Below, piece after piece: positions 16,854-25,659 of a stretch of DNA of 41,321 nucleotides (positions within the stretch are counted from its first letter, which is position 1; each line of letters opens with the position of its first letter). The stretch is taken from positions 1 to 41,321 of the forward strand of contig JABDKD010000021.1 in the NCBI GenBank assembly GCA_013003215.1, read 5' to 3'. Source of the stretch: Pyrinomonadaceae bacterium (GTDB lineage: Bacteria; Acidobacteriota; Blastocatellia; Pyrinomonadales; Pyrinomonadaceae). The notes below the pieces were generated by a model. It did no database searches and was not told where the DNA came from. It worked only from the letters and a program-made list of their open reading frames with translations. The position numbers and the translations under genes were made by a program.

Positions 16854-17720
16854 TTAACGGCGCCTTCTACGTCGATATCCCTGGTAACCGGTCTTCTTCC
16901 GGCCAAAACGGTTCAGGTCTGCGTTGTAACCACCGTCTTCTTTCAGGAGTGGGTAAAGATCGAGATTTGGTGCCAAAAAGGCGGCTCTTAATTCAACGGG
17001 TCTTTCGCCGGCGCGGTCGATGACCCTTACGTTTGTACCGCGAGTCTCTTCAATCCATTCGGCAAATTCCTTTGCATTGCCGACTGTTGCCGAGAGCATG
17101 AGAAGTCTGATTCTTGGCGGTGAAAGAATAATCGCTTCTTCCCAAACATGACCCCTGTAGTCGTCAGCGAGGTAGTGTGCTTCATCTAGAATAACAAAAT
17201 CAGTGTCAACTTTCTCACCACCTCTCAGCGCATCAAAAAGTTGATTCCTGTAAATTTCTGTAGTACCAACAATTAGGGGAGCACCGGGGTTCTCTTTCCT
17301 ATCTCCGGTGAGGATACCGACCCTTTCGTTTCCAAACTCCTCACCAAATTCCATGTACTTCGAGTTTGTGAGTGCTTTTAAGGGAGTCGTATACCATGCG
17401 CGTTTACCCGCCTCGAGCAATCTTCTTATTTCCTCCTGCGCAATCCACGTCTTTCCGCTCCCGGTAGGCGCAGTCACAAGTACATCCTGATGTTCGATCG
17501 CTTCAAGGGCTTCGACCTGAAAGTCGTCAGGAACAAAGGGTTTGGGTTCCGGTGTACCTATTCCGCTCAGTAGTTCTTTCAGATCTGATTTGTAAGTGGA
17601 ACTTTTCTCCGCAAATTCTCGTTCAGAATTGCGTTCAGAGTGTTGGGGAGAGCCTCGCCGTTTTTTGCGGCGCTTGTATGGTTTGCCATTGCGGCCCGAT
17701 TTTCCCTTTCTTCGTGCCAT
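16854..17720 (-). CDS. Ski2-like helicase, N-terminal (DEAH ATPase) half of split gene
   Basis: The 288-residue ORF carries a complete RecA1 domain: a basic N-terminus, FVPDDFQVEALEAIEHQDVL, Walker A APTGSGKT (84-91), TTPLKALTNSKY, GILTGDRKENPGAPLIVGTTE, DEAH (179-182) and motif III SAT (210-212). It ends in the arginine run GYQGYRRRRRR followed by TAA. Motifs IV-VI are absent and occur in the ORF at 12662-14515, whose first residues (RFNLPEIP) could continue the Arg run. The family acts on RNA or DNA as one chain of ~900 aa. The two halves are 2.3 kb apart with two unrelated genes between them. Confidence 0.88.
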   Translation of the reverse strand: MARRKGKSGRNGKPYKRRKKRRGSPQHSERNSEREFAEKSSTYKSDLKELLSGIGTPEPKPFVPDDFQVEALEAIEHQDVLVTAPTGSGKTWIAQEEIRRLLEAGKRAWYTTPLKALTNSKYMEFGEEFGNERVGILTGDRKENPGAPLIVGTTEIYRNQLFDALRGGEKVDTDFVILDEAHYLADDYRGHVWEEAIILSPPRIRLLMLSATVGNAKEFAEWIEETRGTNVRVIDRAGERPVELRAAFLAPNLDLYPLLKEDGGYNADLNRFGRKKTGYQGYRRRRRR

Positions 17721-17872
17721 GGCGTGATGTTAAGAGGAAATGAAGCGAATGTCGAACTTCTTTCTATTAAAGGGTAAAAAGTGCTAATATTCTGCTCCGA
17801 GTCCGCAACGTTTTCGCGGATTTTTGCGTCCAAAGGCTTCGGAGCAGTTTTTCGAAGTTTTTGTAACAAAAA

Positions 17873-19270
17873 ATGGACAGTATGCAAGATAAGAACATAT
17901 TTCAGGGGTACGAGATCGGCGGCTGGGAGCTCGGTCCCCGTATTTACAAGATTGTGGCCGCGGCTACGGTGTTGACTCTTTTGCCGATATTCGCGCTTGG
18001 ACAGGTAAAAATTTTTACCACCAGCGCGTGCGACAGCCCGTTTGTAAACACGGTTTGTGATGTTTTGGATACGGTTTACGTCGGAACAAAGATTCTTGCG
18101 AAGGACACGGGATACTCGGATGGTGTTTACGAAAACATAGAACTGACCGAGAATATCTGGGTCGATGAATCACAGGTTGAGCCGAAGATGGTTTACCCGG
18201 TGGGCTATTTTGAAATCGCGAATCTTGAAGAGCTTAAGCTTAGGCGTGCCGCTCTTGAAAACCCTGAAGCGGGATTCAACAACCCGGCGAATCTCACTCC
18301 GTTCAATAACAACCCGATCGCTCCGCCGACACCGAAATACAATCCTCCAAGAGCCAGAAATACGCGTCGGGGTAAACGAAAGCCGATTTTTCCAAGAAAG
18401 AAAGACAAGGTTCTGGATGGCGATATCAGTGACGATCCGATCGGAGACATGATCGCCGGCAACAACGACAACAAGAAACCTGAAGATACTAACAGCGATA
18501 AAACGGGCGAAAACAAGAAGCCGGATGGCGATTCCACTGCTTCAAACACAAACAAGAAACCAAAACAGAATCCGGTTGAAAAGCACACGGCGACAAAAAG
18601 CGACCCGGTTAATGATAAACCGATCAATCGCGAGCCTCTTAGAGACTTTGGTTATGTTGCGGTTCGGCAGGTTGAGAACAACCAGATCGATCTGACAAAG
18701 CAGTTTGTTGTCAGGATGAACGGCGTTATCACTGAGGAAGGCATGCTCGATGAAAAACTTTCAGGTTGGGGCAAGTCGGAAGGTGACGAGAGGATGGTCA
18801 GCCTTGCGAAGCTCGCGATCGAGAAGGTCGGAGTCAGTGGTTGGCTCAAGTATTTGGTCGACGAGGGTGCTCAGCGAATGGACATCATGTTTGGACAGGA
18901 CAACGAGAAGATGGTTGCCGATGTCCGATCAGACCTAAAAGACGAGAACAAAGCCAAGACCGCTGCAACAGGCCTTCGCGGACTTATCTCGGCAGCAAGA
19001 ATCGCACACCGGAACGGCGCTACGAATCTGAATGACGATGAGTATGAACTTCTCGGTTATACAAAAGTGACCAATGATGGGTCGAATCTTGTTATCCAGT
19101 TCAGCATTCCAAAAGAGAAAGGCCAGCAGATCATCGACGCCCGAATGAAGGACTTTAGAAAGAGTCCGGAATACGCAAAGCGCAAAGAATTGGAAAACAA
19201 AGCAAATTCCAGCGGCAAGCCGAGCGGAAGCGTTGATAAGAAGGCGGTTGAAGCGAACGCCGGAAAGTAA
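17873..19270 (+). CDS. Membrane-anchored hypothetical protein
   Basis: I do not recognise this 465-aa protein. An N-terminal hydrophobic segment (IYKIVAAATVLTLLPIFALGQ, ~25-45) could be a signal anchor or signal peptide. Two cysteines follow (ACDSPFVNTVC). Residues ~140-255 are low-complexity, rich in Asn, Lys, Asp and Pro (NNDNKKPEDTNSDKTGENKK), and probably form a linker. The C-terminal ~200 residues look globular (FGYVAVRQVENNQIDLTKQF, SGWLKYLVDEGAQRMDIMFG, DDEYELLGYTKVTNDGSNLV), with a lysine-rich tail. It diverges from the helicase N-half and lies upstream of the secA leader ORF. ATG 17873 or 17882 are both possible, with no clear Shine-Dalgarno. Confidence 0.8.
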   Translation: MDSMQDKNIFQGYEIGGWELGPRIYKIVAAATVLTLLPIFALGQVKIFTTSACDSPFVNTVCDVLDTVYVGTKILAKDTGYSDGVYENIELTENIWVDESQVEPKMVYPVGYFEIANLEELKLRRAALENPEAGFNNPANLTPFNNNPIAPPTPKYNPPRARNTRRGKRKPIFPRKKDKVLDGDISDDPIGDMIAGNNDNKKPEDTNSDKTGENKKPDGDSTASNTNKKPKQNPVEKHTATKSDPVNDKPINREPLRDFGYVAVRQVENNQIDLTKQFVVRMNGVITEEGMLDEKLSGWGKSEGDERMVSLAKLAIEKVGVSGWLKYLVDEGAQRMDIMFGQDNEKMVADVRSDLKDENKAKTAATGLRGLISAARIAHRNGATNLNDDEYELLGYTKVTNDGSNLVIQFSIPKEKGQQIIDARMKDFRKSPEYAKRKELENKANSSGKPSGSVDKKAVEANAGK

Positions 19271-19356
19271 AGCCGGGAGTTTGATGTTAAAATCTGTGGC
19301 TGGCGCTTTTTATTTCAGGAGTGTCAGCCCGTTTCATTTGTTGTAAACTAAACAGG

Positions 19357-19719
19357 ATGGCCCACTCGAAGAGTCACAACAGAATCTATCTCCTCACAAC
19401 GATCTCGATCTATGTCGGACTCGTACTCGTCGGCGGTGCGCCCGAAGTACTCGCGGGCTCGAAGCTTGCTGAATCAATTCAGAACCCCGCGTTTGAGTTC
19501 ACGACAAGAAGCGAGACGATTTCTTCGAAGCTAAAGCTCAGAAAGCGGGTCGAGTCAGACCAGATCATCCCACATGCTTTTCCCGGTAGTGCGGTTTTTG
19601 AGTTGCCGGGCCGTTCGAATGGACTGGTTTTTGTAGAGCAGTCGATCATCGCCCGCGAAATAAAGTTTTCAAACGATCAGATCTTCACGACTAACCAAAT
19701 GCCTAGACCCGGTTTGTAA
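19357..19719 (+). CDS. Small exported protein upstream of secA; candidate secretion monitor
   Basis: The 120-aa product starts with a basic n-region and a hydrophobic stretch (IYLLTTISIYVGLVLVGGA) ending PEVLAG, which reads as a Sec signal peptide. The rest (~85 aa) is soluble and unrecognised. It ends QMPRPGL-stop. Two features recall SecM of E. coli: position directly 5' of secA on the same strand, and an Arg/Pro/Gly cluster at the extreme C-terminus, resembling the RAGP, RAPP and RAPG cores of known arrest peptides. A hairpin (19709-19724) covers the last codons and the stop. No sequence homology to SecM is claimed, and arrest is an inference. ATG 19357 has only AGG touching it; a GTG at 19321 is the in-frame alternative. 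Confidence 0.65.
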   Translation: MAHSKSHNRIYLLTTISIYVGLVLVGGAPEVLAGSKLAESIQNPAFEFTTRSETISSKLKLRKRVESDQIIPHAFPGSAVFELPGRSNGLVFVEQSIIAREIKFSNDQIFTTNQMPRPGL

Positions 19720-19893
19720 GCCGGATTCCGTATACCTCAAATCAAATTGCTTCGGCCCGTGATCTGTGCGACAGCACAGATTGACGGTTTGCTTTTCACC
19801 GCGGCGGCGCTGTGAACGCAGAAGCTTCGCAATGAACTGCGAATCTATCAAGTTGAAGCGAAACGGAATTTAAACGCGGGTCGTGTTTGACCC
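19709..19893 (+). promoter_or_regulatory. Structured leader between exported ORF and secA
   Basis: Four hairpins lie in the gap to secA. CCGGTTTGTAAGCCGG (19709-19724) contains the upstream ORF's stop. ATCTGTGC-GACA-GCACAGAT (19762-19781) is perfect. TTCGCA...TGCGAA lies at 19826-19843. GGGTC-GTGTTT-GACCC (19878-19893) sits 3 nt before the secA Shine-Dalgarno AAAGGA (19897-19902). None has a T-run, so they are not obvious terminators. The layout would suit translational control of secA, but that is inference. Confidence 0.5.
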
Positions 19894-19908
19894 ATCAAAG
19901 GAAAAACA

Positions 19909-22716
19909 ATGGCAGTCAATAGTTTTGCAGACAAATTAGTCAAAAAGATTTTCGGAACGGAGACAGACAAATACCTGAAGGACTCCAAACCGATCGTAGA
20001 ACATATCAACAGTATCGAACCGGAGTTTCAGAAACTTTCGGATGAGGAACTCAAGGCGAAAACCGACGAGTTCCGAACAAAGATCGCCGATGCGATCGAA
20101 GGGATTGAAGATAAGGACAAGAGGAACAAGCGCGAGCAGGATGTTCTGAAAGAAATTCTTCCTGAAGCTTTTGCTACGGTTCGCGAGGCCAGCGTCCGTG
20201 TGACGGGCATGCGTCACTTCGATGTCCAACTGATCGGTGGAATGGTGCTCCATGAGGGTAAGATCTCCGAGATGAGGACGGGTGAAGGTAAGACACTTGT
20301 TTCAACACTTCCCGCTTACCTCAACGGACTTACCGGCCGCGGCGTTCACATCGTAACCGTCAACGATTACCTCGCGTCTCGAGACGCGGAATGGATGGGT
20401 ACGATTCACACATTCCTCGGACTCACCGTCGGTTGTATCCAAAACGAAATGGACGATGTGGAGCGCAAGGAAGCCTACGCGTGTGACATCACTTACGGAA
20501 CCAACAACGAGTTCGGATTCGACTACCTTCGCGACAACATGAAGTTCGATGTAGAGTCGCTGGTCCAGCGTGATCATTATTACGCGATCATCGACGAGGT
20601 CGATTCGATCCTGATCGATGAGGCGAGGACACCGCTCATCATTTCGGGTGCCTCTGACGAAGCAACCGACAAGTACTACGTCGCCAACGAGATAATTCCA
20701 AAACTCGAAAAGGGCGAAAAAGACGAGGAAACAAAGAAAACGACCGGTGACTACCTTGTCGATGAGAAAAACCATTCCGCGGTTCTCACCGAACAGGGGG
20801 TTGAAAAATCCGAGCGGCTTCTTAAGGTAGAAAACCTCTATGATCCATCGAATATGGATCTTCTTCACTGTGTTGAGCAGGCGCTGAAAGCCCACACTCT
20901 ATACAAAGCAGACCATCACTACGTAGTCCAGGAAGGTGAGGTAATCATCGTTGATGACTTTACCGGCCGACTTATGAGCGGTAGGCGTTGGTCCGACGGT
21001 CTTCACCAGGCGGTCGAGGCGAAAGAGGGTGTAAACATTGAGCGCGAGAACCAGACACTCGCGACGATCACACTTCAGAATTACTTCCGTATGTACGAAA
21101 AGCTTTCCGGCATGACCGGAACGGCGGAAACGGAAGCGGAAGAGTTTGGTGAGACATACGGATTGAGCGTGATCGTGATTCCGACCAACCGTCCGACGGT
21201 CAGGCTCGATCAGCCGGATGTGATCTATCGAACCCTGCCTGAGAAATGGAATGCAGTTGTTGAAGACATCATGGATTGCCACGAACGCGGGCAACCGGTC
21301 CTGGTTGGTACAGTTTCCGTTGAAAACTCGGAAGTTGTCGCCGGAATGCTTGCTAAGAAAGGTGTTCCGCATAATGTGCTAAACGCGAAATACCATGAAC
21401 GTGAAGCGGAGATCGTCGCGCAGGCGGGCCGGAAGGGAGCGATTACGATCGCTACAAACATGGCCGGTCGCGGTACGGATATCATTCTCGGCGGAAACCC
21501 GGAGTTTCTGGCGCGGGATTATCTGAAGCGTCAGGAAATCAATCCGGATGAGGCTAGCAAGAAGCAGTACGAAGCGGAACTGGCGAAAGCTACAAGGGTT
21601 TCAGAAGAAGAGCACCAGAAAGTCATTGAGGCGGGAGGTCTCTATATTCTGGCGACTGAGCGTCATGAGTCGAGGCGTATCGATAATCAGCTTCGAGGAC
21701 GTTCGGGCCGTCAGGGTGATCCAGGTGAGACGCGGTTCTACCTGTCTCTTGAAGACGACCTCATGCGAATCTTCGCCGGCGACAAGGTCCGGTCGATGAT
21801 GAGTTGGCTCGGCATGGAGGAAGGCGTCGCGATCGAATCAAAGACGGTTTCGAAACAGATCGAGCGGGCTCAGAAGGCGGTCGAGGCAAGAAACTTTGAA
21901 ACCAGGAAGCATGTCCTAAAGTATGACGATGTGATGAACAGGCAGCGTGAAACTATCTATAGTCTGCGCCGTCAGTTGATGTTTGAACCGGAGCACCGCG
22001 AGTATCTGCTTGGAGAATCAGGTGTTGCCAGAGACCTCCTCCGGGATTTGACAGGATATTTCCTGAACCCGGAAGTCCCTCCTGGAGAGTGGGATATCGA
22101 TACCTATGCCGCTGAGATCGAGAGCATTTATTCGATCGATCCGGCAGTTGATGCGGACGTCGATTTCAAGACAATGAACGGCGATGAGGTCGAGGAAGCG
22201 ATCTGGAAGAAAGCGAGTGCGATCTACGCAGAGAAAGAGAAGCAGGCGGGAGAGGAACAACTGCGAGCCTATGAGCGATATATCATGCTCAATATCATCG
22301 ACTCCCAGTGGAAGGATCACCTGCTTTCGATCGACCACCTGAAACAGGGAATCGGTCTTGTCGGTTATGGTCAGAAAGATCCGCTTGTTGAATACAAGAA
22401 ACAGTCTTTCGACATGTTCCAGGACATGTTGGATCGAATCGATACAAACACCACGCGTTCATTGTTCAATCTTGAGATTGTTCAGAAAGATGAACAGGAA
22501 GAGTTGGAGCGCCTGGAACGGTTGGAACGGCAGCGCGCGCAAAAGCAGGCAGCAGGAATGGCGTTTACCGGGGCCTATGAAGGCGTAGAGGCGGCAGGTG
22601 AAGAAGCGCTAAAGAGCCAGCCGTTCGTTCGCGATCAACCCAAGGTTAAGCCGAACGAGAAATGCCCTTGCGGCTCCGGCAGGAAGTACAAGAAGTGCCA
22701 TGGAGCAGGCGGGTAA
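19909..22716 (+). CDS. secA: Preprotein translocase ATPase SecA
   Basis: SecA drives Sec-dependent export through SecYEG. The 935-aa protein has the usual order: N-terminal helix, NBD1 with Walker A GEGKT (in [19 protein letters not shown]), the preprotein-binding region, [22 protein letters not shown]2 ([38 protein letters not shown]), the helical scaffold ([20 protein letters not shown]), and the C-terminal zinc/SecB-binding motif [13 protein letters not shown]. Length is typical and the gene is intact. AAAGGA lies 6 nt before the ATG. It follows a small exported ORF and a structured leader, which may regulate its translation. Confidence 0.98.
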   Translation: MAVNSFADKLVKKIFGTETDKYLKDSKPIVEHINSIEPEFQKLSDEELKAKTDEFRTKIADAIEGIEDKDKRNKREQDVLKEILPEAFATVREASVRVTGMRHFDVQLIGGMVLHEGKISEMRTGEGKTLVSTLPAYLNGLTGRGVHIVTVNDYLASRDAEWMGTIHTFLGLTVGCIQNEMDDVERKEAYACDITYGTNNEFGFDYLRDNMKFDVESLVQRDHYYAIIDEVDSILIDEARTPLIISGASDEATDKYYVANEIIPKLEKGEKDEETKKTTGDYLVDEKNHSAVLTEQGVEKSERLLKVENLYDPSNMDLLHCVEQALKAHTLYKADHHYVVQEGEVIIVDDFTGRLMSGRRWSDGLHQAVEAKEGVNIERENQTLATITLQNYFRMYEKLSGMTGTAETEAEEFGETYGLSVIVIPTNRPTVRLDQPDVIYRTLPEKWNAVVEDIMDCHERGQPVLVGTVSVENSEVVAGMLAKKGVPHNVLNAKYHEREAEIVAQAGRKGAITIATNMAGRGTDIILGGNPEFLARDYLKRQEINPDEASKKQYEAELAKATRVSEEEHQKVIEAGGLYILATERHESRRIDNQLRGRSGRQGDPGETRFYLSLEDDLMRIFAGDKVRSMMSWLGMEEGVAIESKTVSKQIERAQKAVEARNFETRKHVLKYDDVMNRQRETIYSLRRQLMFEPEHREYLLGESGVARDLLRDLTGYFLNPEVPPGEWDIDTYAAEIESIYSIDPAVDADVDFKTMNGDEVEEAIWKKASAIYAEKEKQAGEEQLRAYERYIMLNIIDSQWKDHLLSIDHLKQGIGLVGYGQKDPLVEYKKQSFDMFQDMLDRIDTNTTRSLFNLEIVQKDEQEELERLERLERQRAQKQAAGMAFTGAYEGVEAAGEEALKSQPFVRDQPKVKPNEKCPCGSGRKYKKCHGAGG

Positions 22717-22747
22717 AGCCTGAGTGCTGAGTTCACTAAGTTGACTG

Positions 22748-22780
22748 AGTTCAAAGTTCAAAGTTCAAGGTTCGAAGTTG
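22748..22780. repeat. Heptamer tandem repeat (AGTTCAA)3 plus degenerate units
   Basis: Three perfect AGTTCAA units followed by GGTTCGA and AGTTG. It lies just after secA, in the 500-bp gap 22717-23216. That gap otherwise holds the hairpin GCCCCGGCAGGGGC near 22830, the 87-bp repeats and a terminator-like hairpin, and no gene. Confidence 0.85.
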
Positions 22781-22880
22781 TAGAATCCTGAATTCCTTAT
22801 AAGCGCTGGAGGCGCGGCGATAGCTTAGCCCCGGCAGGGGCGATAGTAAACGGGATTTCAGACGACAGGGATTGCCAACT

Positions 22881-23049
22881 TCGCGTCAGCGACGGTTGAA
22901 TAAGCGGTTTCGCGACAGGGGTCGCTCATGGCAGGCGAGTCGCCTGCGCTCCAGTCAAGAAATTTCGTCGCGTCAGTGACGGTTGAATAAGCGGTTTCGC
23001 GACAAGCGTCGCTTATGGCAGGTGAGTCGCCTGCGCTCCAGTCAAGGAA
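22881..23049. repeat. Two tandem 87-bp direct repeats
   Basis: Copy 1 starts at 22881 and copy 2 at 22968. They share TCGCGTCAG(C/T)GACGGTTGAA, TAAGCGGTTTCGCGACA, and GAGTCGCCTGCGCTCCAGTC, with a few substitutions. The core CGTCAGCGACGGTTGAA has an inverted relative at 15154-15180. A minus-strand ORF across both copies is only the translated repeat and is not called a gene. Confidence 0.85.
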
Positions 23050-23059
23050 TACGTAGAAT

Positions 23060-23095
23060 AGCCCGGGTGAAAATATTTGCACCCGGGCTGCTTTT
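23060..23095. terminator. Terminator-like hairpin
   Basis: AGCCCGGGT (23060-23068) pairs with ACCCGGGCT (23081-23089) around an AT-rich loop and is followed by GCTTTT. It may end the secA transcript or insulate crtB. The short T-run makes it moderate. Confidence 0.55.
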
Positions 23096-23216
23096 CGTCT
23101 GAATTCTTCCCTCGCGTTCCTGAATCAATGCCATTCAGCAAAAAAAACTAGCAAAACCCAACAAACTCGCCTAGACTTTTAAATCCAATTCACGATCTCT
23201 TTCGAAAACAAATTTT

Positions 23217-24164
23217 ATGGCCTTACGTCAAATTCAAGAAAAAGTGCCAACGCCGGCCGGCATTGGTTCGCGAGATAGGAGGATGAAGAACGTCCCTGAG
23301 CCGGAGCTTATCCGTGCGGGCTTGAGTGAATGTCAACGAATCACCAAGAAGCACGGAACGAGTTTCTATTTTGCGACACAGTTCTTTCCGTACGAGGTCA
23401 GACAGGCCATTTACGCTATTTATGCTTTTGCACGCATTCCGGATGAGATTGTCGATGATCCGGATAAGGCTGACCCGGGCGATGCGGTTTTGAGGCTTGA
23501 AAAATGGAGACAGCGTTGGCTGCGTGCAACTCACCTGGAATCCTCTGACGATCCGGTGATGGCCGCTATCATATTTATTTTCAAGAAATACGGCATTTCT
23601 GTTGAAATTGGAGAGGCGTTCCTGCGGTCCATGTTCATGGACATGGAGAAAGAGACTTACGAGAACTATGAAGAGCTGGAAGACTACATGTACGGTTCGG
23701 CGGCAGTTATCGGTTTGATGGTTACCCGCGTCGTTGGTTACTCCTCGGAGGCGGCATTTCCATATGCTGAAAAGCTCGGTTATGCGTTCCAGCTTACAAA
23801 TTTCCTTCGCGACATAAGAGAGGATGTCGAAGATCTTGGAAGGATCTATATGCCAAAAGACGAGTTGGGAGCCTCGGGGCTCACAACTGAAGACATAGAG
23901 CAGAAGGTATATGATGAGCGTTTCGTGACCTTCATGAAGTCCCAGATCGAACGCAACCGGGAGGTTTACCGTGACGCTCAGCCCGGCATAAAGATGTTGA
24001 AGTGGCGCGGACGGCTTGCGGTGAAAACCTCATATGTTCTTTACCAGGGTATTCTGGACGAAATCGAACGCGTCGACTACAACGTCTATCTGGGACGGGT
24101 TCGAACGAGTTTCTCAAGAAAGCTATGGCTTACATTGAAGGTCATGTTTGGAAAATATGAGTGA
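23217..24164 (+). CDS. crtB: Phytoene synthase
   Basis: CrtB condenses two GGPP into 15-cis-phytoene, the first committed step of C40 carotenoids. The 315-aa protein has both Mg-diphosphate motifs: DEIVDDPD (76-83) and FQLTNFLRDIREDVEDLGR with IYMP after it (about 193-215). YGSAAVIGLMV is also family-typical. The ATG at 23217 lacks a Shine-Dalgarno; an internal ATG at 23283 has AGGAGG touching it, too close to be ideal, so the start is uncertain. Its stop overlaps the crtI start by 8 nt, indicating translational coupling. No GGPP synthase gene is in the window. Confidence 0.95.
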   Translation: MALRQIQEKVPTPAGIGSRDRRMKNVPEPELIRAGLSECQRITKKHGTSFYFATQFFPYEVRQAIYAIYAFARIPDEIVDDPDKADPGDAVLRLEKWRQRWLRATHLESSDDPVMAAIIFIFKKYGISVEIGEAFLRSMFMDMEKETYENYEELEDYMYGSAAVIGLMVTRVVGYSSEAAFPYAEKLGYAFQLTNFLRDIREDVEDLGRIYMPKDELGASGLTTEDIEQKVYDERFVTFMKSQIERNREVYRDAQPGIKMLKWRGRLAVKTSYVLYQGILDEIERVDYNVYLGRVRTSFSRKLWLTLKVMFGKYE

Positions 24165-25659
24165 AAAGGTTGTCATTATCGGCTCCGGAATCGGCGGTTT
24201 AGGGGCCGCCGGTCTTTTTGCGAAGAAGGGCTACGATGTAACCGTTCTCGAGAAGAATCAAAATCCCGGAGGGCGGGCGAATGTCTTTGAAGCGGAAGGA
24301 TTTCGCTTTGATATGGGTCCATCGTGGTACCTGGCGCCGGACCTGTTCGAGCACTATTTCTCATTGCTCGGTGAAGACATAAATGAGCACCTGGACCTCG
24401 AGAGGTTGACGCCCTCATATCGGATTTTCTTTAAAGATGATGATGAAGATGTGGACATCCATTCAAATATCGACGTCGATTCGCAAACTTTTGAAGAGAT
24501 CGAAGCAGGTGCTGGCGAGAAACTGAAGGCCTATCTGAACCAGTCTGAGTACCAATACAAAGTCGCGACCGAGCATTTCATGTACAAAAACTACGACACG
24601 GTTTTTGATTTCTTTAACAAAAGAGTCATGACGGAGGGACAAAAGCTAAGCGTCTTTTCGAAGATGCATAGTTTTGTTTCGCGCTTCTTCAAAACCAAAA
24701 AGCTCCAGCAGATCATGGAGTACACAATGGTCTTCCTCGGCACCTCTCCTTATGAAGCTCCCGCACTCTACAACTTGATGAGTCACATGGATTTTAACCA
24801 GGGTGTCTTTTATCCGAAGGGCGGTTTTTACGAATTGATCAAGGCTCTGGTTCGCGTGGCCGAAAAGAATGGCGCAGTTGTTCGGACAAATGCAGACGTA
24901 GCCGAGATCCTTGTGGAGAACCGCAAAGCGACCGGAGTGAAGCTTGCTGACGGAGAAACAATTTCGGCAGATCTGGTGATTTCGAATGCCGATATGTGGT
25001 TTACAGAGACACAACTTCTCGATAACCGCTCAAGGACTTACTCTGAATCTTATTGGCAGAAAAGAGTGATGGCTCCGTCCGCATTCATTATGTATCTGGG
25101 GACCAAGCAGAAAATTCCTGAATTGATACACCACAATCTTTTCTTTTCGCGTGACTGGCGAAAAAACTTTGACGATATCTATAAGGACCCAAAGCTTCCT
25201 GAGGAGCCGTCTCTCTACGTATGCGCTCCGAGCGTAACAGATCAGGGTGTTGCACCCGACGGAAAAGAGAATCTCTTCGTCCTCGTTCCGATAGCATCGG
25301 GCCTTGAGATCTCAGACGAGGAGAAAGATAAATACTCGGAGGTAGTGCTGAAGCTAATCGAGGAAGAAATGAGCATCGAAGGCTTCCGGGAAATGATTGA
25401 ATACAAACGCATTTACACGGTCGAGAATTTTGCGAAGGACTATAACAGCCTGCGAGGATCGGCACTCGGGCTTGCCCACAACCTCTGGCAAACGGCGATT
25501 TTCAGACCAAAGAATCAGTCAAAAAAGGTCGACAATCTGTTTTATGTGGGAGCAGGGACCAGCCCGGGAATCGGAACACAAATTTGTTTGATCAGTGCGG
25601 AACTCGCATACAAAAGGGTTCATGGAATCACCTCTCCGGAACCGCTCAAATCTCTTTAG
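24157..25659 (+). CDS. crtI: CrtI-type phytoene desaturase
   Basis: The FAD-dependent enzyme family converts phytoene to lycopene. The ATG at 24157 overlaps the crtB stop by 8 nt; a TTG at 24148 would add MEN. The protein opens with the dinucleotide fold KVVIIGSGIGGLGAAGLFA, then EKNQNPGGRANVFE and FRFDMGPSWYL. It ends with the carotene-desaturase signature NLFYVGAGTSPGIGTQICLI. Length is 500 aa, normal for CrtI. The gene converges on the UbiA-type elongase; their 3' ends overlap by 4 bp. Conversion all the way to lycopene is inferred from the following C50-type genes. Confidence 0.95.
   Translation: MSEKVVIIGSGIGGLGAAGLFAKKGYDVTVLEKNQNPGGRANVFEAEGFRFDMGPSWYLAPDLFEHYFSLLGEDINEHLDLERLTPSYRIFFKDDDEDVDIHSNIDVDSQTFEEIEAGAGEKLKAYLNQSEYQYKVATEHFMYKNYDTVFDFFNKRVMTEGQKLSVFSKMHSFVSRFFKTKKLQQIMEYTMVFLGTSPYEAPALYNLMSHMDFNQGVFYPKGGFYELIKALVRVAEKNGAVVRTNADVAEILVENRKATGVKLADGETISADLVISNADMWFTETQLLDNRSRTYSESYWQKRVMAPSAFIMYLGTKQKIPELIHHNLFFSRDWRKNFDDIYKDPKLPEEPSLYVCAPSVTDQGVAPDGKENLFVLVPIASGLEISDEEKDKYSEVVLKLIEEEMSIEGFREMIEYKRIYTVENFAKDYNSLRGSALGLAHNLWQTAIFRPKNQSKKVDNLFYVGAGTSPGIGTQICLISAELAYKRVHGITSPEPLKSL

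Noticed and set aside
19709..19724. Rho-independent terminator after the small exported ORF
   Set aside because: The hairpin has no following T-run and includes the stop codon; it fits a regulatory hairpin better.
19695..19908. Minus strand resembles an RNase P RNA 3' end (GGAATCCGGCTTACA) and a CR-II-like AAAAGCAAACCG segment
   Set aside because: The universally conserved ACAGAA is ACGGAA here. No GAGGAAAGTCCGG region or other conserved core lies within the needed distance, and a full RNA would run through the secA coding region.
22858..23082. Minus-strand ORF of 74 codons with repeated LDWSAGDSPA
   Set aside because: It is only the translation of the two 87-bp direct repeats.
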